Below, piece after piece: positions 59,222 through 64,000 of a stretch of 64,000 nt of DNA. A model generated the notes under the pieces. It was not told the DNA's origin. It worked only from the letters and a program-made list of their open reading frames with translations, and did not search any database. Origin of the DNA: Rhodococcus triatomae BKS 15-14 (GTDB lineage Bacteria > Actinomycetota > Actinomycetes > Mycobacteriales > Mycobacteriaceae); contig AODO01000073.1 of NCBI GenBank assembly GCA_000341795.1, positions 124,001-188,000 on the forward strand, in the 5' to 3' direction. The position numbers were made by a program, and so were the translations under genes. Positions within the stretch are counted from its first letter, which is position 1. Every line of letters begins with the position of its first letter.

Positions 59222-59485
59222 GTGTCCGGACTTCTCGATGTTGCGCTTCCGCCTCAACCGGGCGAGGACCCGAAGAGGACCGAAGCATTCCCATGTGTCG
59301 AGGTCTCGATGGGTAAGTCCGGCCGAGTGTTCCAGATCCCGGGCGCTACCGGATGGATCACCGAGGAGTCAGGCGATCTCGTCATCCTCGGCCACCCACT
59401 GAGCAAGGACCTCGAGCAGATCTCTCGGCATCCGGCTGGCACGTGGTTCGGAGTTCGCTTCGGCTGGAACGTGGTGGAGGTCTGA
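59222..59485 (+). CDS. Unknown element protein
   Basis: Protein of 87 aa from GTG 59222 after TAGGAGAACA. Mixed strand pattern (VFQIPGATGWITEESGDLVILGHPLSKDLEQISRHPAGTWFGVRFGWNVVEV). No family recognised. It lies 3 bp before the HNH gene and is probably translated with it. Confidence 0.65.
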   Translation: MSGLLDVALPPQPGEDPKRTEAFPCVEVSMGKSGRVFQIPGATGWITEESGDLVILGHPLSKDLEQISRHPAGTWFGVRFGWNVVEV

Positions 59486-59488
59486 CGC

Positions 59489-59767
59489 ATGAGCAAGGCG
59501 TGGGCAGGCGGCTCGACACGAGCCTGGCGCACCCTCCGAGATTTGATCCTCGAGCGGGACGAGCACACCTGCCAGCAGTGCGGCAACGCAGCGGCCCAGG
59601 TCGACCACATCCGAAACAAGGCTGAGGGCGGCTCTGACCACCCCGACAACCTGATGTCTATCTGCATCCCATGTCACGAGGCCAAGACCCGGGCAGAGAC
59701 GCAGAGGGCGCACAAGCGCAGGCCGAAGGCCCGCCGAGAACCTGAACGTCACCCCGGACTCCTCTGA
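59489..59767 (+). CDS. HNH endonuclease
   Basis: Protein of 92 aa with a complete HNH fold: zinc ligands CQQC (28/31) and CIPC (59/62), catalytic His in AAQVDHI (His40), and Asn54 plus His63 in HPDNLMSICIPCHEAKT. Small HNH proteins directly upstream of terminase genes take part in DNA packaging in many phages, cutting with the large terminase. A basic C-terminal tail should help DNA binding. The 124-bp gap to TerS shows no gene. Confidence 0.92.
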   Translation: MSKAWAGGSTRAWRTLRDLILERDEHTCQQCGNAAAQVDHIRNKAEGGSDHPDNLMSICIPCHEAKTRAETQRAHKRRPKARREPERHPGLL

Positions 59768-59891
59768 CCCCAGGGGACCACCCCGTCCCCACCGCCTCGC
59801 GGCCACCGTTGGGTGCTGCTGCTGAGGCTCCGGACGGGTCTGGGGTTTTTCGCCCGACATGGGCACCACACCCGACACGGGAGGCACAGAC

Positions 59892-60359
59892 ATGGCAGGA
59901 CGAGGTCCAGCCCCCAAACCAGAGGACCAGCGAGCCCGCGGCAAGCGATCCAACCCGAACGGACTCCGCGTCCTCGCTGCAGAGCCCTCGCCCCAGCCCG
60001 CACTTCCGGATCTGACACCTGTAGGCGAGCCCTGGCCGACCCTGACGGTGGCCTGGTGGTCGATGTGGGCGGAGTCTCCGCTCGCCGTCGAGTTCACGGC
60101 CAATGACTGGTCCGAACTGCTCGATACCGCCGTCCTCCACGCTGCCCTCTGGTCCGGCGACCACAAGGTTGCCGCAGAGCTCCGCCTCCGCGTCGCCAAG
60201 TTCGGCGCCACCCCCGAGGATCGCGCTCGACTCCGAATCACCTTCGCCGCTGCCGACGAGGCATACGACAAGCGAGAGAAGCCGACTCGCGGCTCCGATG
60301 GTCGCTACGCCGGTCTCCGATCCGTTGGCGGTGCTCAGCATGGGCTGGCGGGGTCCTGA
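59892..60359 (+). CDS. Small terminase subunit
   Basis: Protein of 155 aa. The start is ATG 59892 (MAGRGPAPKPEDQRARGKRSN) after GGGAGG; an in-frame ATG 33 bp upstream has no ribosome site. The Arg/Pro-rich N terminus followed by WPTLTVAWWSMWAESPLAVEFTANDWSELLDTAVLHAALWSGDHKVAAELRLRVAKFGATPEDRARLRI is the pattern of actinophage P27-type small terminases. It selects DNA for packaging with TerL. Its end overlaps the start of the large subunit gene. Confidence 0.85.
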   Translation: MAGRGPAPKPEDQRARGKRSNPNGLRVLAAEPSPQPALPDLTPVGEPWPTLTVAWWSMWAESPLAVEFTANDWSELLDTAVLHAALWSGDHKVAAELRLRVAKFGATPEDRARLRITFAAADEAYDKREKPTRGSDGRYAGLRSVGGAQHGLAGS

Positions 60360-62016
60360 GTACCCGGGCGAACTCCCGACTGGCGGTTGGCAGGTCCTCG
60401 AGTGGATGGCCGAGTGGTTGGTCATCCCTGATGGACCCAACGCTGGCGAGCCGCTCGTCCTGACGGCCGAACAGGCTCAGTTCGTCCTCGACTTCTACGC
60501 CATCGACCCGCACACGGGAGAGCGCATGATCCGGCGAGCGATCCTCTCCCGACCTAAGGGCTGGGGAAAGTCGCCGCTCATGGCTGGACTGTGCCTTGCC
60601 GAGGCTCTCGCCCCGGTGAAGCCGGTCGGTTGGGACGCGGACGGCGAGCCGGTACTGGCGACGTGGGAATCGCAGGGATTCAAGCCGAAGGTCCAGATCC
60701 TCGGTGTCTCCGAGGACCAGACCGCCAACACCTGGGATCCGCTCCTGGACATGGTCCGGAACGGCCCCCTCGTCGACATGCCCGGCGTCCAGGCGATGGA
60801 CACCTTCGTCACGGTCCCCCGCGGACGGATCGAAGCCGTCACGTCGAGCGCGACATCCCGAGAGGGCTTCCGCCCGGTCTTCGCGGTGTTCGACCAGACC
60901 GAATCCTGGACGGCGTCGAACGGCGGCAAAAAGGTTGCCGCTGCGGTCCAGCGAAACCTCTCCAAGATGAACGGCTCGTCGATCGAGACGCCGAACTCCT
61001 ACCGCCCCGGCTTCGGGTCGGTGGCTGAGGACTCGTTCAAGGCCTGGCAGCAGCAGCAGGAAGGGAAGCTCAAGAACGACACCGGCATCCTCCTCGACCA
61101 CCGTGAGGCTCCGGCGGATACGGACATCACCGACCGCGAGTCGATGCTCGAAGGCCTCCGGATCGCCTACGGATGCAGTGCCAACGCTCCCTGTGTCCTC
61201 GCCGAACGACACGACCACCCTGAGCACGAGCCCGGATGGGTCGAGATCCCCCGAATCCTCTCTGACTTCTGGGATCCGGCGACCGACCCCAGTGACGGAC
61301 GGATGTACTTCCTGAACCAGGTCACGTCCGCCTCGGATGCCTGGATCACCTCTCCCGAGTGGCTGAGTTGCCGCTGGGACTCCGAGGCTCGGGTCATCGA
61401 CCCGAAGGAGCCGATCGTCCTCGGCTTCGACGGATCGAGGTCGAAGGCCCGAGGCAAGGCCGACGCCACCGCACTGGTCGGCTGCACGGTCCGCGACGGT
61501 CACGTCTTCCTCATCCGCGGATGGGAGCAGCCGGACAACGTCGAGGAGTGGGAGGTCCCGACCATCGAGGTCGAGGCCGAGATTCACGACACCTTCAAGA
61601 AGTTCAACGTCATCGGCATGTACGCCGACCCCGCGAAGTGGGAGTCCTACATCGCGAACTGGGAAGCCAAGTACGGCTCCCGACTCAAGGTGAAGTCCAG
61701 CCAGAAGCACCCGATCGAGTGGTGGATGACAGGTGGCCGGAGCGGCATGGTCGCGAAGGCGCTGTCCCTCTTCCACACCGCGGTGACCGAGGAAGAGATG
61801 ACGCACGACGGCTCGGCAATGCTGACCCGCCACGTCCTCAACGCACGACGGAAGATCCGCGGCGACCTTGTCCACATCGGCAAGGAATTCCCCGACTCCC
61901 CCAACAAGATTGACGCCGCGGTTGCGGCGACCCTCGCGTGGCAGGCCCGACTAGATGCTGTCGCGCTCGGCTACGGCCAGATCAAGAAATTGCAGGCACC
62001 CAGACGTCTCCGCTGA
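60298..62016 (+). CDS. Large terminase subunit
   Basis: Packaging motor of 572 aa. ATPase: RPKGWGKS (Walker A, 85-92) and FAVFDQTE (195-202) in the Walker B position. The nuclease half has GFDGSRSKARGKADATALVG with acidic metal ligands, then MYADPAKWESYI and FPDSPNKIDAAVAATLAWQA. The start is uncertain: ATG 60298 gives MVATPVSDPLAVLSMGWRGP, which suits related proteins; GTG 60331 and ATG 60340 are alternatives. None has a strong ribosome site, and coupling with TerS is likely. Confidence 0.92.
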   Translation: MVATPVSDPLAVLSMGWRGPEYPGELPTGGWQVLEWMAEWLVIPDGPNAGEPLVLTAEQAQFVLDFYAIDPHTGERMIRRAILSRPKGWGKSPLMAGLCLAEALAPVKPVGWDADGEPVLATWESQGFKPKVQILGVSEDQTANTWDPLLDMVRNGPLVDMPGVQAMDTFVTVPRGRIEAVTSSATSREGFRPVFAVFDQTESWTASNGGKKVAAAVQRNLSKMNGSSIETPNSYRPGFGSVAEDSFKAWQQQQEGKLKNDTGILLDHREAPADTDITDRESMLEGLRIAYGCSANAPCVLAERHDHPEHEPGWVEIPRILSDFWDPATDPSDGRMYFLNQVTSASDAWITSPEWLSCRWDSEARVIDPKEPIVLGFDGSRSKARGKADATALVGCTVRDGHVFLIRGWEQPDNVEEWEVPTIEVEAEIHDTFKKFNVIGMYADPAKWESYIANWEAKYGSRLKVKSSQKHPIEWWMTGGRSGMVAKALSLFHTAVTEEEMTHDGSAMLTRHVLNARRKIRGDLVHIGKEFPDSPNKIDAAVAATLAWQARLDAVALGYGQIKKLQAPRRLR

Positions 62017-62030
62017 GAAGGGGGAACAAC

Positions 62031-63386
62031 GTGGCACTCACCCCGGAACAGTGGCTCGACCGGCTGACACGACGACTCGATGACGAGAGGCCGAGGTACG
62101 CCCTCCTGCGGTCCTTCATGACCGGCAACGCTCCACTCCCCGAGGGTGCTGATGGTTGCCGCGAGGCATACCAGAAGTTCCAGCGCAAGGCGCGCACCAA
62201 CTTCGGTGAGCTCATCGTGGATGCGGTTGCAGACCGGATGTCGATCTCCGGCTTCCGGGTCGGCGGACAGACCCAGGACGACGACATCGCCCGGAGGATC
62301 GTTCGGCGAAACCGGCTGGGGAGCAAGTCCAACGACGTCCACCGCGACATGCTGGGCCTCTCGGCCGGATACACGATGGTGCAGGCGGGCCCGAAAGGCG
62401 CGATTGTCACGCACGAGCGTCCAGAGCAGGTCATCACCGAGACCGACCCTCTGTTTCCGACGGTCGTTCGGGCTGGGCTCAAGGTCTACCGCGACCAGGT
62501 CCTCGGCCATGACTTTGCCTTCCTCCACCTTCCTGGTGTGGTGTTCCGCTACTCCCGCCCGTTGTTCGACGAGCGCGGCGACCTGGTCGACATGCCCTCC
62601 ACCCAAGGAGGTTGGACGCTCGTCGGAGAAGAGCCGACGATGCAGTCGTTCGTGTCGATCTATCCGTTCGAGAACCGTGACGGGCTCGGCGAATTCGAGA
62701 CATACACCGATGTCCTGAATCGCATCAACTGGGATGTCCTACAGCGCCTGGTCCTCACGGCAATGCAGGCGTATCGACAGCGAGCCCTCAAGGGCGAGAT
62801 GGCAACCGAGGACGCCGAGGGTAATCAGATCGACTACTCCTCGATGTTCACCCCGGGTGCCGGTGCCTTGTGGCAGCTTCCGGCAGGTGTCGAACTCTGG
62901 GAGTCCCAGACGACAGACCTGACGTCGATCCTCTCGGCAACCAAGGAAGACATTCGAGAGCTTGCCGCGGCCACCAGAACCCCGATGTCCATGCTCATGC
63001 CGGACAGCGCAAACCAGTCCGCCGAGGGCGCGGCATCCGCCCGAGAGGCCTTGGTGTTCAAGGCCCAGGACCGGATCGCCCGGGCTGGCTCGGTGTGGGA
63101 TGCCGTCATGGGTGCCGCTCTGGCGATCGAGCAAGGCCTCGACCAGCCCGTCGAGGACGTCGAGACGCTCTGGATCCCAGTCGAGCGTCGAACCCTGCAG
63201 GAGCGAGCCGACGCCGCATCCAAGGCCCAGGACATCCCCTGGCGCAACCGGATGACGGACATCTGGGGGTACAGCGCGGAACAGGTCGACGCAATGGAGG
63301 CCAACCGAGCCTCCGATGCCCTCAACGCTGCGATGTTCACACAGATGCCGGCAAATTCGAAGGCTGTCGCCGATGGCGACGCCTGA
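62031..63386 (+). CDS. Phage portal protein
   Basis: Protein of 451 aa of the actinophage (SPP1/HK97-like) portal family. The start is GTG 62031 after AAGGGGGAA. Family-typical sequence: LLRSFMTGNAPLPEGA...AYQKFQRKARTNFGELIVDAVADRMSISGFR, later VLNRINWDVLQRLVLTAMQAYRQRALKG and the helical LAAATRTPMSMLMPDSANQSAEGAASAREALVFKAQDRI that forms the crown and channel loop. It forms the dodecameric vertex through which DNA is pumped by the terminase. It overlaps the next gene by 14 bp. Confidence 0.93.
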   Translation: MALTPEQWLDRLTRRLDDERPRYALLRSFMTGNAPLPEGADGCREAYQKFQRKARTNFGELIVDAVADRMSISGFRVGGQTQDDDIARRIVRRNRLGSKSNDVHRDMLGLSAGYTMVQAGPKGAIVTHERPEQVITETDPLFPTVVRAGLKVYRDQVLGHDFAFLHLPGVVFRYSRPLFDERGDLVDMPSTQGGWTLVGEEPTMQSFVSIYPFENRDGLGEFETYTDVLNRINWDVLQRLVLTAMQAYRQRALKGEMATEDAEGNQIDYSSMFTPGAGALWQLPAGVELWESQTTDLTSILSATKEDIRELAAATRTPMSMLMPDSANQSAEGAASAREALVFKAQDRIARAGSVWDAVMGAALAIEQGLDQPVEDVETLWIPVERRTLQERADAASKAQDIPWRNRMTDIWGYSAEQVDAMEANRASDALNAAMFTQMPANSKAVADGDA

Positions 63387-64000
63387 GACGCTGCCGCTCC
63401 TGGATGACGCCTATGCCCGGACCGTTCGTGAGGTCCGGGCTCGGGTCACCGAGTTCGTGGTGTCCAGGTTCGGACCTGCAGCGATCGGTGACGCGGGGCT
63501 CTCGGCCTTCCTGACCGAGATCCTCCCGACGGTCCTCGCCGGACGGAGGCAGATCGCCGCACTGACCGACGCCTACCTGGCCGAGCGGCTCAGTGTCTCG
63601 CTGGCCCGGACGGTCCTCCCCCAGGGAGTGATCGACACCGCGGCTCTGCGAGGCATCGACCCCGCCGAGGAATACACCCGACCCACGGTCTCGACCAGGA
63701 CGGCGCTGTCCCAGGACGCGACCGTCGAGCAGGCGGTCGCTGCCGGTGTTCACCGTCTCGTCGACCTCGTCGCGACCGACATGCAGCTCGCCAAGACACA
63801 CCAGGCGAAGGCGGTCCTGTCGCGGACCCGCGGTGTCCAGGGATACCGCCGAGTCCTCAACGGCAGCGAGAACTGTGCCCTCTGCCTGATCGCCTCCACC
63901 CAGCGCTACAGCGTCGGCTCCCTGATGCCGATTCACCCCGGATGTGACTGCGGTATCGCCGAGATCGTCTCCGACGCAGACATGGCAGGTAGTGACGAGC
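63373..64000 (+). CDS. MuF-like minor head protein, cut by window end
   Basis: At least 209 aa, open to the window end. The start is ATG 63373 within the portal 3' end. The distal part has CALC (Cys168/Cys171) and HPGCDC (His188, Cys191, Cys193), the Cys/His pattern of the phage MuF (SPP1 gp7-like) domain. MuF proteins are minor head components encoded right after the portal, often fused to effector or toxin domains at the C terminus; that part lies outside the window. Confidence 0.85.
   Translation, partial: MATPETLPLLDDAYARTVREVRARVTEFVVSRFGPAAIGDAGLSAFLTEILPTVLAGRRQIAALTDAYLAERLSVSLARTVLPQGVIDTAALRGIDPAEEYTRPTVSTRTALSQDATVEQAVAAGVHRLVDLVATDMQLAKTHQAKAVLSRTRGVQGYRRVLNGSENCALCLIASTQRYSVGSLMPIHPGCDCGIAEIVSDADMAGSDE

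Larger units (their letters stand above)
49375..64000 (+). mobile_element. Integrated phage or phage satellite, left part
   Basis: From the integrase rightward every gene is on the + strand and of phage type: serine integrase, HTH protein, SF3 primase-helicase, small orphan genes, HNH nuclease, TerS, TerL, portal and MuF head protein. Third codon positions are visibly less G/C biased than in the host genes to the left, and AT-rich regulatory stretches appear. The right end, tail and lysis genes lie beyond the window, so size and functionality are unknown. A temperate siphovirus-like phage is the default reading; a capsid-encoding satellite is the alternative. Confidence 0.9.

Overview
The window is high-GC actinobacterial DNA, most likely Rhodococcus or a close relative in the Nocardiaceae. 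Codons end mostly in G or C, GTG starts are common, and neighbouring genes often share ATGA, GTGA or TGATG overlaps. From about 4.6 to 47.7 kb the order birA / accD5-accE5-maf-sseA-sufE / accA3 / lat-lrp / pcd / lhr-nei / glpD / lpdA / amiA1-amiB1 / deoD-pmmB / upp matches my recollection of Mycobacterium tuberculosis Rv3279c to Rv3309c, with local insertions. That synteny is recalled, not computed.

Host part, 1-49.38 kb. A two-component system, a PH-domain membrane protein and an AI-2E-type exporter lead into the acyl-CoA carboxylase block. This block holds biotin ligase BirA, carboxyltransferase AccD5, epsilon subunit AccE5 and biotinylated AccA3, with Maf, a rhodanese, a SufE-like protein and a PapA-like acyltransferase between them. 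A lysine catabolism set follows (lysine 6-transaminase, Lrp regulator, semialdehyde dehydrogenase). Next is an inserted patatin / Baeyer-Villiger-type monooxygenase / SDR operon with a divergent TetR; its SDR is frameshifted. Then come a decayed VOC gene, an acyl-CoA dehydrogenase, helicase Lhr with DNA glycosylase Nei, a PadR-controlled membrane protein, several TetR/SDR genes, glycerol catabolism (glpD/glpK), an aminotransferase, LpdA, two M20 amidohydrolases, an enoyl-CoA hydratase relative and purine/pyrimidine salvage (deoD, pmmB, upp). The host part ends with an EspC-like protein and a WXG/NlpC-P60 protein, apparently a type VII secretion substrate pair.

Integrated element, about 49.37 kb to beyond 64 kb. 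A large serine integrase begins right after the stop codon of the NlpC/P60 gene, so the left attachment junction lies at the 3' end of that gene. All element genes point rightward: integrase, HTH protein, SF3 primase-helicase, a long AT-rich repeat-filled region that looks like a replication origin, three sets of small unknown genes separated by terminators, HNH nuclease, small and large terminase, portal and a MuF-type head protein cut by the window end. It is a prophage or a capsid-encoding satellite; the missing right end decides which.

Non-coding highlights are: two copies of a hairpin element with about 39-bp terminal inverted repeats, touching birA and upp; paired PadR operators; interleaved inverted repeats and a palindrome before the element HTH gene; repeated TAGGACA motifs after the primase gene; degenerate 36-39 bp tandem units; and several perfect terminator stems.
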